From positions 1,302,001 through 1,366,000 of the forward strand of contig JALQBC010000006.1 of the NCBI GenBank assembly GCA_023375675.1: a DNA stretch of 64,000 nt, in the 5' to 3' direction. The notes beneath the pieces were generated by a model. That model was given only the letters and a program-made list of their open reading frames with translations. It was not told the origin of the DNA and did no database searches. The stretch's first letter is position 1. Each line of letters begins with the position of its first letter. The stretch is from Cytospora piceicola (Eukaryota; Ascomycota; Sordariomycetes; Diaporthales; Cytosporaceae). A program made the translations under genes and the position numbers. This document shows positions 20,548-32,214 of this stretch, one piece after another.

Positions 20548-21909
20548 ATGACCCCCCAGGAAAGGGACGGAAGAGCCAAACCGGCCAAGATCGGCCACAG
20601 GAAGTCTCGACACGGCTGCATGAAATGCAAGTCCCGGCGAGTCAAATGCGACGAAGTGCGTCCCACTTGTGGGAACTGTAGTCGCCTGAAAATGAACTGT
20701 TCGTGGCCGGGAAGTTCGATGGGCAGTGGCCGCCCCTCACGCTCGCGACCATCTCCTTCGCCCAACCCCCAGTCGCACTTGTCGCCATCCACCGTCAGCG
20801 CCAGCACCGGATCAACACTGGGCCATACACCAGATCAAGGAGTCGGCTTGCCGAGTTGCCCAGAATGGCCGGATAGTGGGAACATCTTCACACAACCTGA
20901 CGATCCTAGCGACATCGGGCTGCCAGAGTCCAGGAGACGCCGCCTACTTGAGCATCGCCTGATGCAGAACTACTACCTGAATATTCAGAACCCCTTTCCA
21001 GTCAGTCCAGCTCTGGACTGGCGGCAACTCTGGACCAAGACAATTCCTGAGATGGCCTTGAATCACGATAGCATGCTCAATGCTATGCTCGCCTTATCTG
21101 CCACCAACCTACTCCGGTCTAATTCGGGCGATAAGGAGCTCTTCGCTGCCCGACAGAAGTATTTCATCTCTGCCCTACAAGCCCAACGACAAGAAGTTGC
21201 AAAATTGACCGTCGGCAACGCCGAGGCTGTCTGCTTTGCAGCACTACTGATTTCAATCACATCCTTCGCTATGCTGAAAGAACGCAGTCTACATCCATAC
21301 CAACCGCCCATGGAGTGGCTTCAGGTTGGCCGTGGCGCAGGTACAGTGATATGGCAGAGTGTGAACACCATTACGACGCAGTCCAAAGAAAGTGACCACC
21401 CTAACCTCATGGTGGTGTCCGGGGCCTACCCCTATTTCGGCCGCGACGAGAGCTACTTTGACCCCGCGATGCGCCGTAACTTCGAAGGCGTCCTGACGCA
21501 GCACCTTCCCTCGGGCGACGACTGGAGCGACGAGGAGACCAGGGACGCGTACGAGAAAACACTGAGCTATGTTGGTAGCATCCAGATGGGGCTTAACAAC
21601 GGCGAACCGGTGTACGCGGTGACAAGGAGGATCCAGGCCTTTGCGTTGGTGGCGCCGCCGAAGTATATTGAGCTGTTGGGCATACAGCGACCACGTGCAC
21701 TGGTGATCTTGGCGCACTTCTGGGCCACCGTGGCACATGTACATGGTGTATGGTGGATAGGCGAGGATTCCACGATGGGCGAGGAGCCGACGGCGAAGAG
21801 GGAGATCCGGGCTATCAAGAGCGTGATCCCGCCGGAATGGTCGGCTACTATGGTCTGGCCGCTGGATGTGGTGGGTTTGAGGGATCGGAACGATTTATCA
21901 GCGGTGTAA
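20548..21909 (+). CDS. Zn2Cys6 transcription factor
   Basis: A single-exon frame; ATG 20548 starts MTPQERDGRAKPAK, giving 453 residues. The binuclear zinc cluster is complete, Cys24-X2-Cys27-X6-Cys34-X6-Cys41-X2-Cys44-X6-Cys51, preceded by basic residues (HRKSRHG). A Ser/Pro-rich linker (~60-115) leads to a helical regulatory region of the short fungal C6-factor type (LNAMLALSATNLLRS is its signature-like helix). It is a nuclear DNA-binding regulator and probably recognises CGG half-sites. It lies ~11 kb from the PKS pair with unrelated genes between, so control of that cluster is only a possibility. The upstream in-frame TTG codons are not used as the start because an ATG directly precedes the basic zinc-cluster region. 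Confidence 0.9.
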   Translation: MTPQERDGRAKPAKIGHRKSRHGCMKCKSRRVKCDEVRPTCGNCSRLKMNCSWPGSSMGSGRPSRSRPSPSPNPQSHLSPSTVSASTGSTLGHTPDQGVGLPSCPEWPDSGNIFTQPDDPSDIGLPESRRRRLLEHRLMQNYYLNIQNPFPVSPALDWRQLWTKTIPEMALNHDSMLNAMLALSATNLLRSNSGDKELFAARQKYFISALQAQRQEVAKLTVGNAEAVCFAALLISITSFAMLKERSLHPYQPPMEWLQVGRGAGTVIWQSVNTITTQSKESDHPNLMVVSGAYPYFGRDESYFDPAMRRNFEGVLTQHLPSGDDWSDEETRDAYEKTLSYVGSIQMGLNNGEPVYAVTRRIQAFALVAPPKYIELLGIQRPRALVILAHFWATVAHVHGVWWIGEDSTMGEEPTAKREIRAIKSVIPPEWSATMVWPLDVVGLRDRNDLSAV

Positions 21910-22381
21910 AAGTGTGTCTTTCTCGGAACTATGCCGGGTGGTTGATGGGCGTCCAAACCTATACGGCTTGGGTTGGCGTTATATGATCACAGCTCAGCTC
22001 GGGTATTAGTATTACTTTGTTGGCTGATCCTCCCCACCACCCACCAGATTCAATCGATATTATGCAACGCCGTTCGCGGGCAATTGGACATGATCACCAA
22101 AATATTCTTCCTAAATTCATCGAAGTACCGGCATGCCATGCCAGGACGACCTACCTGACAGCTATATATATAACGCTCTCCCTCAGGCTCACCATTCTGG
22201 TTACTCATACCTTCAATGTTAAGGACTTACACCCATCTGCCTATTGTCTCTATCGTTTGCACTCATCTCCCTCACCATTTTGTATCGTGACCCTCGTACA
22301 TACAGCAGGTATGTTAAAGATCAACTTACAGTTTCTGAGTGAATGTAAATCTACGCATAATATATATTGATGCGCCGACAC

Positions 22382-22760
22382 TACCAGGCTTATGTACGCT
22401 CTATGGTTGACAGTATTGAGACCTTCCACTCCATGTTTCCCCCGGGACTGGACCTCTCTCGGGATGCCCTGCATTTCCACGTTGCCTAAGCCGTGTTCCA
22501 CGCCCACGAAACGCTAAGCATCTTCGAATACATGATGACAAGGCTAAACATCCACCTGAGTCAAATCTGGTGGCGTTAACCGCCAAAAGGGTCTCTCGCA
22601 TGATTCTTTCGCATGATCTGGACAATTTTCTCCAAGCAACCCAGGCGCTGCTCAAACAAAGTATGAAAATGGTCGTAATATGCCATGTCACTATGATACC
22701 CGCGAGTGAGGCCCTCCTGAAGGTGCTTGAGGTACACTGCTCAATGTACATTACACCCTG
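22382..22760 (+). pseudogene. Decayed gene remnant, family unrecognised
   Basis: A protein-like frame begins around 22382 (SMVDSIETFHSMFPPGLDL). It is cut by TAA at 22487, continues as AVFHAHETLSIFEYMMTRL, hits TAA at 22577, and then resumes in a second frame as LVALTAKRVSRM and LDNFLQATQALLKQ up to ~22755. The amphipathic helical character is consistent across the breaks, which suggests one former coding region with one stop and one frame break. I do not recognise the family. Confidence 0.45.
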
Positions 22761-23023
22761 CTCAGTGGTAGAGAGAACTACTTCCTACCCTAGGGTATAT
22801 TATATGGTCAGGCATCCACCACCTGCGAGATGTCATTCGCGTGGTTTAGGTTGGTACGCCCTCTAACGTCTGAACAAGCTAGTTTAGACGACATAAACTC
22901 TGCCATGAAGGCTTCCTCGATGCCCAAATCCACGACCCTCTATCGCTATCATCCTCTTTCTTCTGGCCGGTGTTGATGGCCAGCCGAAGAGCAGGGCCTG
23001 GGGGCCCGCTCTTGGCTCACAGT

Positions 23024-23737
23024 TCAAGCTTCTTGAAAGGTTCCTTCAGGTCCTGGAAACAACGATCGGTGCTGTAGACTCCATTCCATGACATCAATTC
23101 GACCAAATACTCCACTGATCTGGCTGTTATGGGGTTGCGCACCTCGGCTATGACATACCTGTCCGGAGGCTGCCCAGCCTCTCGACATCTGGAAGCATTG
23201 CATGCTGTATTTCATCGATGGCCGACCACTCAGGCGTCTCGAATCGTCGATGTACCGTGGTGCAATCTGCGGCAATGGCAATTATGTTTGCCCCTTTGTC
23301 TTGATGCTATGAAGGTGCTCGACGTGAAGTTCACGGCCCTTCGCGGCCGTCTGTCGGAAGACGGCATGGACTCCGTCGAGGGGCGGACTTGGGGGTTCGG
23401 ATACATTTTCTGCCAGAACAGGCTTGTAATCCCGCGGTAGTCTGCTAGCGTGCTGATGGTATGTAGGAATGATGTGTGGATCTTTGTTGACAAAGATAGA
23501 AACGAGTAACTCGATGATATAGCGCAGGTGGAATTCGTTGAGGATGTACCGTAGCCAATTGAAGGGTAGGTCCTGTCGAGAGCCATGGTGTATTGCGTTA
23601 TTATTTGGCACTTCTCTCTTATATACTCGCTTTATTGTCACAATAGTGAGAATCTGTTCCCCATGGATTTTACCGAGAAATGAAAGACATGAGAATACTT
23701 GAGATCCATCGCTTATAGTGTGAATGAATACTGGCAT
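23024..23737 (-). pseudogene. Frameshifted gene remnant, family unrecognised
   Basis: Read on the minus strand, three frames give consecutive protein-like segments. These are WLRYILNEFHLRYIIELLV to GRELHVEHLHSIKTKG, then ANIIAIAADCTTVHRRFETP to LPDVERLGSL after a shift at a G4 run (~23292-23295), then RYVIAEVRNPITARSVEYL to FKKLEL with a TGA stop near 23020. The continuity of sense across frames indicates a former gene broken by at least two indels. The product is not recognised. Confidence 0.45.
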
Positions 23738-24873
23738 TAAGTTACCAATAATACCCTAGGGTATATAGGCCTCCGGACTCCATGATTGTGATGATTGTTG
23801 ATTGTGGTTGGATTGACAACAGTTGGGGGCTCAAGCTTCGTTGTTCTTCTATGTAAAGTGGAACTGCAAACAAGTTGTGGAGGAAGAAACAAACTCAGTA
23901 CTAACATATTTACTTCTGTATTTGATATGTACCTATAGGAATTAAACGCAAACTGAAGGAACCTACGACGGCACTGAGCTATCGGCCAACTATCATCGCG
24001 AGCAGTCCAATCCTATTAGGGGATAGTGAGGAGGTAAGTTGATAAGATACTCTGTTTTGCTTCATTTAGACCCTAGGAGTGGATTCCATCTGGCAAATAG
24101 GCTACACAGAGAAACGCAAACAACACGCTTACCATGACTGAACGAGACATCGGAGACTAGCACTTCTCATCAACCTGGATATCGGAGTCACAGCCGGTCC
24201 CATGAACATGTTTACACCCAAAGAGAAGCTATGGAACTCCGCAGACCAGCAGAACCCAGAATTTTGTATCGGTGAAACGTGAAGAGAAGGGGCACTGGGC
24301 ATCTGTGAGAGATTCGGTAATGCTATGTGAGCTTCACAAATGAGCACATGAAGGAGGAATATGGAGGTTATCTCCCGGGCCAGTTACGTTCCTGGACCTA
24401 AACACGAATCAAGCCAGGATTTCGGCACAGAAACTTCAACTAAGAAGTGTAAACCATATTCAAGACATTAATAAAATCCACGGAGATCCCCGCGGCTTCT
24501 TCTTCTGCACAGAAAGAGCTCTTCTATCAATATGGAAATATTATTCACAGTGAGAGCAATACTCCAATCCCAGTGCCGAGTGAATACCCTACATATATGT
24601 AGGGTAGTTCTCTACTATGTAAGGTTCCTTCGCATCCATGGACGTAAAATCTGCTCTCAATCATCGGTTCATTACACAGTACATCCTCTGAAGCCCATTG
24701 ACCTGGCGACCATTTCCAATCCACCTAGGACTTGATTGGTGTCCAGTCGACGCACCTCACATGCCTAATACTAATGTGTAGTCAACCACTGGATGCCGCT
24801 CACTGCTCAAAACTCCCAGTTCCCCTCCAAGCCTCCCGACCTCCCTTGACTTCCACTAGAGCCAGATAATCGC
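23738..24873. other. Intergenic, 1.1 kb
   Basis: Contains a TACCCTAGGGTA palindrome at 23752-23763. No supported gene was seen. Confidence 0.5.
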
Positions 24874-25824
24874 TCAGTCTATCGTCGCGTCCAGTGTGAG
24901 CTTCAGTGACTCCAGACAGGCAGTCTTCGCTTCATTGTCTGTCAATCTCAAACCCTCTGGGGATGTGGAACTGAATTCGCCGAGATGCTTGATCTTGAAC
25001 CGAATGACATCCTGGAACATGCCGTGCTCATACTCCCAGGTGTTGTAGAGCTTACGCCAATTGATGGAAACTTCCTGCTTGGATCCCTTTCCATGCTCAA
25101 CTCTAAGAGGCTTGTGCATGAACTTGAATGCCCTCTCCTCGATGTGGTGACGTCTGTTCATGACTCCCTCGCCAATGACGGCCACCGCTTGGAGGTTGGT
25201 GAATCCCAATGCTATGGTGTCGAAAGCTTCTAGATCCCAACCAAGCAGGAAATTGTGTGCTCTGACAGGATCGTCCGGCCAGTCGAGGGCGATTGTGAGA
25301 TTCTTTACCATACCCGACGTTGCAAGCTCCAGTCCTCTAATGCTCTGAGTGACACCCTCCACGCCATATCTGGTGGGCAAGGGTAGGTTGCGTGCACCCG
25401 TAGCATGTGACGCGTTCTCGATCGCTGGGCCGAGGCCACTGATGCAGAATTGGCCATTAGGATTGAAGGGGACTTTGGCTTCACGTATTCTGAGTGCATT
25501 GGTGGCGGTGGTGCCCATGTCGAGGTATTGAATTGGTAGGTAGCACTCGATTTGTTCGTGAGCAGCCCATCGAGACTCGCGACAGGCTTGGAGAAGTGCT
25601 CGGTGGCCGAATGTGAGGTTTATGAAGTCTTCATGAGGCCTGAAGCAGAGGGTGATGGAGTCATCGCCTTTATCGGCTCTCGAATCCTGTACGATCTCGA
25701 AGATGAATCGCTGGTAGTCGAGGTGTGCAAGGTCCCTGGCGACTTCTTTCCAAACCATCCTCTGTAGTTCAAGTGGCAGCTTTGGGAATGAGGCAAAGTC
25801 GCCGCAGGTCTTTGAGGCTGCCAT
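24874..25824 (-). CDS. 2EXR domain protein
   Basis: A single-exon frame of 316 residues; ATG at 25824 (MAASKTCGDFASF). The 2EXR signature is present: FPKLPLELQRMVWKEVA (~13-29), an F-box-like opening, and ALLQACRESRWAA, the ..CRESR box that gives the family its name. The rest (~110-316) is mixed alpha/beta with no catalytic motif visible. 2EXR proteins are abundant in filamentous ascomycetes and mostly of unknown function; an F-box-like adaptor role is a guess. The gene stands alone between two gene-poor stretches. Confidence 0.88.
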   Translation of the reverse strand: MAASKTCGDFASFPKLPLELQRMVWKEVARDLAHLDYQRFIFEIVQDSRADKGDDSITLCFRPHEDFINLTFGHRALLQACRESRWAAHEQIECYLPIQYLDMGTTATNALRIREAKVPFNPNGQFCISGLGPAIENASHATGARNLPLPTRYGVEGVTQSIRGLELATSGMVKNLTIALDWPDDPVRAHNFLLGWDLEAFDTIALGFTNLQAVAVIGEGVMNRRHHIEERAFKFMHKPLRVEHGKGSKQEVSINWRKLYNTWEYEHGMFQDVIRFKIKHLGEFSSTSPEGLRLTDNEAKTACLESLKLTLDATID

Positions 25825-27296
25825 TTTGTCTGAGATGAGCCTCGTGTGAATATTTGCTGAATCCGATCGAGGAGAGTGATAGAGGCAGCTGAGATGGAGT
25901 TTGGTATCAAACAAGATGGATCTGTAATGTTGCGCAGGTTTTCTTAAGGTGTTTTGTAATTTGTAATGGTTTCGACTAATACCGCAGTCTAAACGCGGGA
26001 AGGGTGTTCATGGATAGGTTTAGACTGAAATCGAAGGTCTGAAGTCCAGAAGAGTGTTTTATAGAAAGAATAATCGAAGAGCTGCTCGACCTTCGAAGAA
26101 AAAGGAAACAGGAAGTCAGCGAGGAATAAGGGATTTATATATTCCCCGTTCCGCTGTCACGTGCTCCGTACATACCACAGGGTACTCTTGAGGTCAACCA
26201 GTTATAGCCTTGAAATATTGACAGCACTTGTAAAAATATATTCACTCGATCAGCTAATTGCATACTGTTTCTCAACCCGCACCAGCACGTTGGCAGGTAG
26301 GCTATGTTGGAAAATGGGCGAGGCTGCGAGACTACCAGAACGAACCCCTGTACAAGGGCAAGCCCCTTGACTTGTTTCGAACCACGTGTCGAAGAATAAG
26401 GCACAGAAAATATTTTAATTCGAGGGCATATGTACTAGGTAGCAAGGTTGTGGTATTCTGGTAATATATCCGGAGTCGGGCCAGTTGTTCTCTGGGTTTC
26501 GACTTGTTCGTGCTCGGAATTCCCAGACTCATCCCTTGCATGCGGTAGACGTTACCAGATATGACAGTCCAGCATCCTTGACTATGGGCCATGAAACGAA
26601 GGATATAACGAAAGAATGTATGTTTATGGGGCTCGGTTCAACGAAAACGTCTCCGCGATACAAGAGTCACAGATTTCGATTCACAATCTGAAAAGCGTGA
26701 CTATCTGGACTTTCCCTCCATAACGGTGCCCGTTCACGTTTTGACGTTATTAGAAACACTTAGTACTTAGGTATGATTTCTGCAGAATTACACACCACCG
26801 AAGAATATCAGATGAACCGTCAAAACTCCCGTAGTTTGTCTCGATTCAACTTTGCAACAGGACCAAAACCAACTTACAACTCATGGGGTTGAGTTTTGAG
26901 TGTCACACAACTGCTGCAATCACTGCAAAACAAGTTTTAACAGCCCAAATACAGAGTCAAAATGCAAATTATTCTGCTACAGCCACTTGTTGCTCTGCTC
27001 GTACTCCTCCCCTGGCTGGCCATGACGCACCAGGGTCCCCGTACCATCTTCTATGAGCACATGTGCATCAGCACAACTAGGATCTACATACTTTGTCCAC
27101 CACTTTTCAGTGATCTTGACAGGACCTTCATCCTTCTGTCAGGCAATTTATAGGGGACTTGAGACTGCAGCTAAACCAGTCCTTGTTTATCTTGGATATC
27201 TATATGTACAATCTAATCGAACTTTTTGAACAGTATACAGTCTTCCTCCTGCCGTGAAATAAACACAAAGAAACACTCACTTTCCCCAAACTAAAC
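25825..27296. other. Intergenic, 1.5 kb
   Basis: Nothing firmly supported. A short frame at 26962-27153 (63 codons, leucine-rich start) resembles a signal peptide but has no recognisable mature domain and is not called. Confidence 0.45.
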
Positions 27297-28269
27297 TTAA
27301 AAGTGAAGTCTCGCCAAGTTTGCCGCCATCCAGTCCTTCGCGCCCGTGTTCATCGCAACAGCCGTCACAGCAGCAAGGCCACCACCAAACACAAACACCG
27401 ATTTGAACAAGTTCCACAGCGCATTACTCATAGCCTTGTTCCCAATGTCGTGGAACATGGCCGTGTCGTTGACGTTGGGGAACGGCTCATCCGGCACCGG
27501 CTTTCCGAGAAACTCACACAACGGCTCCCACCCATCGCCCAGCTTATACTCCAACAGTTGGCCGGGCTTGGCCTTGGCCCGGACCTCAGCATAGTGGTCC
27601 TTGTAGATCTCCTTCGCCTTGACAGTCTGCTCCTCCTTCGTGTCCGCCCCCCAGACGGCCCTCGAGAGGCGCAGGTACGGGTCCATCAGCTTGCCGAACT
27701 TGTAGTGCAGCAGGTTCAGGGCGCAGCGCATGCCCAGGCTGGGCCACTGGACGAGCATGATGGTCGTGCTGAAGCTCTTGAACCACTTCTCGAGGTCACG
27801 CTCCACCAACACCACCTTGGCGTCCGGGTACGCCTCCATCAACTCCACCGCGAAGAAACACCCGGGGCTATCCGTGGTCGCCCGGTACTCGCCTAGGAGC
27901 TGGTCCCACTCCGTCCTCCCGAAGGGCTTCAGGTCGGGCCGCATCTCGGGCCTGTACTTGGCCTCGGCCGCGTCGGCCCACATGGCTAGGTCGCGCGTCC
28001 GGGAGACGGCTGTGGACATGTGTGCGACGGGGCCGTAGCCAAGGACCTCGAGGGCGGCCTTGATGGCTATTTGGCGTGAGTCAGTATGGAAAGGAGATGT
28101 AGGATGAGGGTTGTTACGACTTACATGACGTGCCGGTTCGGGGCATGCCTGGGCAGATCACCTCGAAAGGCACGGTTCTCGTCCTCGACCTGGGGTCCTC
28201 GAACGTGTCCGTCTCAAACATCTCCTGCGCCTTCTGGCGTGCCAGGGCATTCCGATCGATACTTGCCAT
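27297..28269 (-). CDS. Sulfotransferase-family protein with C-terminal membrane anchor
   Basis: Two exons: 28269-28125 and 28066-27297, with a 58-bp GT-AG intron (28067-28124) that splits the PAPS-loop serine codon; 304 residues. CPGMPRTGTSS (~38-49) is the 5'-phosphosulfate-binding loop, and AKVVLVERDLEKWFKSF is the 3'-phosphate strand-helix typical of the fungal sulfotransferase-4 family. Near the C-terminus a ~20-residue hydrophobic segment (SVFVFGGGLAAVTAVAM) suggests a tail anchor. The family transfers sulfate from PAPS; the acceptor is unknown for nearly all fungal members. It is the nearest gene to the 3' end of the HR-PKS (~3.9 kb away), so a tailoring role is conceivable but unproven. 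Confidence 0.85.
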
Positions 28270-31200
28270 CTTGACGTCGTTGTGGATCGTTGAATGAGAT
28301 ATAGTAGTCTCGCTCCAAGAATGGATGAAACGAGGGACTGTGTGGTTGTCTCAGGGAGATATCAGGGCCTCAAGCTGAAGAAAATGACCTTACAAGATTC
28401 AGACTTCACCTCATCGTCCTGACAGGTTCATCTGGTGGACACGGTCAGTTTTGAGAAGCTTCGTGTGAGACGTCCTTGGGATGAAGTCGGATTCCAGTGT
28501 GCCCGAATGCCGAGAGTTTTCGGCTGTGCAGGGATTATTTAAGGGCGCCACCAATAGCTGAAGGGCGTTGCGTTGCATGCCCGAGCCAGTTGCCCGTCGA
28601 CCATGACCGCAGTCCAGTCTTCTACACAGGCCGGCCTCCAAACGAGTCCAGCTTCGAGAGTGAGGGAAGACGAAGAACAATCACCTTCTAGTTTCGGCTT
28701 TCCGCGACATACCTGGAGAGGACGATCGCTCCTGTGAAAGGAGTTGCTCACACGAGAGCACCGTCCTTGAGACAGCCCTGGGTTCGCCCTACGCATGATA
28801 GCGAAGTTAATGCCCGAGAAACATGGTCCAGGGCTGATTGATATCAGGAGAGAAGACACAGTAGCAGTCTGTTTACTGGAACGTCATATCAGTCAAGAGA
28901 TGTGCTGGGATATTGAACGGTTCCAGACCGGATGTCGGTGAATCTCCTGAACCCTGTCTACCGGCATTGCTATACGCTCACCCCTATACCTTGTCCGATA
29001 GCCCTGCTCTATGTATACACCAGTCGTGGCTTTATTTAGCCGCAGATCTCTGGCAGGGGTATGTTGCAACGTTCTTATCTCATCCTCACTCAACGGCGAT
29101 CTGCCTGACAGAAGGACTAGTCGCTGGCTGGGACTTGCGGGCGAATACTTCAATGTCACCACAAGAACGAAACTTGTAAGGAACTGCTTTTCTCTTATTA
29201 GAAGATGGCTTTAGCAAAATTATGGCGTAGGTATATTCCAAGATGTCCTCTGCCTCTTGGAGGACCTCGCAATCGTTCTGTTACTCAGCGTTGAGATTGT
29301 AATGATCAGTTAGTAGTACCTAGGTATAGTTGCTCGCTTTGGCGTTTCCAGGTGGCCAGGTCCATGTCCATGGCCGACTGACCTCTGATCTCTCGGGCCT
29401 TGAGAAAAGTGGGTTGGCTCGTTAATGCTACCGACTACCGGAATACTCGCATATTTCGGGAATTCTTGGTGAAGACCCTCCCTGTTGGACTGACATGTAC
29501 CGAGATATGTACCTAAACTTCAGCATCTGAACTTTCCTTCAACATCCAATCAGCCTCTTCAACTTTGGAAAGCTTCTAGAGTGCCCACCCACCCCAGAAA
29601 CATTCGAGGTAAAACATGCATAACGAGGCTAGCCCGCCTATATCGATCATATCGTTCCACACCATTGGCCATCAGAGCATCCAGACACTCGTAGCCACGT
29701 GATGTTCCGTCCCCAAGTGTTTCACTGGTCTCCACTATAGGCAGTTGACAAGGCGGATGGTGTAGGCATGTCCAGCTGCCACACGGAAACTTTGGACAGC
29801 CGCCCCCAATGCGTCCCCGCCACGATACACTCGACGCCGTCTGCCTGGCCCGGTTGCAACTCTCCGGGCTGCTTCTACCCACCTAACCGAGTTGATCTGT
29901 TGACTCTATCAAATCGACAGATCACCACTACGGCGCCCTCTTGAATCTCCGATTGATTCGGCCGTTTTCCACCGACGTTTCCGCTCGGTTTAAGGTCGAT
30001 CTACGAGACTTGGTCTTTGAGCTTGCACGGGTGGGGACTCGGACACCGAGACCCAGATAGGATGGGAGAATATTCGGGCCCCGACTTAGGTCAAGTTGCT
30101 TCGAGAATTGTTCTTTTTCGGTCGATACGGCTGGGGAGGGAAGTTGTCAGATTCATTATGATGTTTGCTGAATCCTTGAATGCCTCCATCTGATGTAGAC
30201 CTGATTTGGGAGTTTGCACGTGATGCATCATGCTACACTGCACATGTTCTGCTTGAGAGTGTCGAAGCATACGATGCGCCTCCTCTTTCCTTTACAGGCG
30301 GATGACAAACTCTGCTTCCCCGGACTTTAGCGGACATCCTGAACTTTGGCTCATCGCTTAATAGCGCCAATCTCCCAGCATCAACTTCAACAAAGTTGTT
30401 GTCTCGATACATCAGGTATTCAGAACGACGAGAGATAGAAAGCCGCAACTCACCGGAACAGCTAGCTAATTCGATAGATCTCGCTATGTATCGTTCGATG
30501 CTTATTGACCATGGGCGATAAAACTCATCTTGATGTCATAAACTATCTATGTGTATATCACATGCAGTGTCAGTGTTCTGCTGTACTGTTCCTGTTAAAA
30601 CTATTGGTCGAGGCTTATCCAAGTGCATGTTGTCAGGTGACTTACACCTAGAATTACCTGAGAAAACCAGCCACGTGCCCGCCTCTTATATTCATTGCGT
30701 TCCCAACCAAACCACCAGTGACCCATGGTCCAGTGGCATATCACGATCAACAAAGTCTTTCGAACTAGATTCGTGACATGCTGCAGTGGCTGCGGCTTCG
30801 ATTTCCGGGCACTGGCACATCCTGTCTAGGCTTACGCCCGTGAGGGCATCTTCAATAGCCTAGATGTGGTAGCTGCCGTCTACTATAAGGATTTGGACAA
30901 TAATCTTTTTGTCCCCTTGAGTTCTATTACTTTTAACTTTTTATCGCAAGTGTTACTTATATGCACACGAATTTAAACTGTGTAGTGACTGTCAACTGTT
31001 GGAAACAAGGAGTTATCAGTAGCAGGTTGCAGAGCCTAGGTGTCTTGGGCTATATATTACCTTTACCCATATTTAAAATGTTACTAGCGGATGAGCTTAA
31101 ATGTTGTCTCTGATATCCTTGACTGTTATCGCGTAAGGTATTGATGCGACATTGTTAGGAGACTAAGTGTATATGTATGTCAATCTGAAACTGTCTTAGT

Positions 31201-32214
31201 AACTGTATTATCATTTGTTATCTTTTCAAAAAGTCATGGCTGAAGTTTGCAAGAAATAATTCCCTGAGGAAAGAGTGGAAGTAATCAATTTTCCCCGACA
31301 CACGAGATGTACCTAAATAGCTATAGGCGAGTTGCACGGCGCACAGGCCGCGTTTAGCAAGGCTGGAGATGACTTCAAGCGTCAGCCGCGCAATTTACTA
31401 GGTACCCTAGGGTACGTAGCGTGTTGATCTGCGTTAATTGACAGAGGCAAAAAATGGGATGCACTACAACATCTCAGCGAATGGGACGCAGCGCATCTCT
31501 ACGTCCTGATAAACACTTTACTTCTGTTAAGAGGATTACTAAAAACAGCGACGCCTGGGAACCTCTGACCTTCAAACTTGACCTTCTTGTTCAATATAAT
31601 CATCTACGCCCTTCGATGCACATGGAGAAAATTTACATATTTAAGAGACGGAGATCGGGATTCTTGGCATGATATACACTTCTGTGAGAACTCTGGGACT
31701 CTAGGTTGACTTGAAAATTACATTGCAGATCCAGAGGCTCTCAGCGGCTGCTTGAACAAGTATGTACACAGCCTTGAGGTAGATTGGGGCAGAGCCGACC
31801 AAGTGTTCTGGTATCGCTATGCAGTTTTAAAATGTCGCAAATAAATTCATATTTATCCGCAGTTATATCGTTATAATAAATAGAAGGGAAGTTGTGACTC
31901 AATCATAAACCAATGAAACATATTGTTCTATCATAGCCTATAGACAAGAGGAAATGGCTAAACTCTAAAGGAAACATCTAGAAACCCCAGAAGACCGCCT
32001 CGACAGAGCGCCGAGTGATATGGTTACAAGATATTATAGGAAAAATAAAAATCCTCCTCAAACCTCCACTGTCTTTCTCGATTACCCTGAAGAAGAGTCT
32101 GGTAGCGCACAGACTCTCAGGGTCCATCAACTCCGACAGTGAAGGTGTTTTCGCCTTCCCAAGCCAACCTATCCCTTTGAATCAATCTCATGTTTTGCTT
32201 TTCTGCCCCTCCGA
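28270..32214. other. Gene-poor spacer, 3.9 kb
   Basis: Only short overlapping frames on both strands; none shows a recognisable domain. CCTAGG-centred palindromes occur at 29317-29326 and 31403-31414. It separates the sulfotransferase gene from the PKS locus. Confidence 0.5.

Noticed and set aside
26962..27153. Possible 63-aa secreted peptide on +
   Set aside because: The leucine-rich start looks like a signal peptide, but the rest is short, lacks cysteine spacing or homology cues, and no splicing model improves it.
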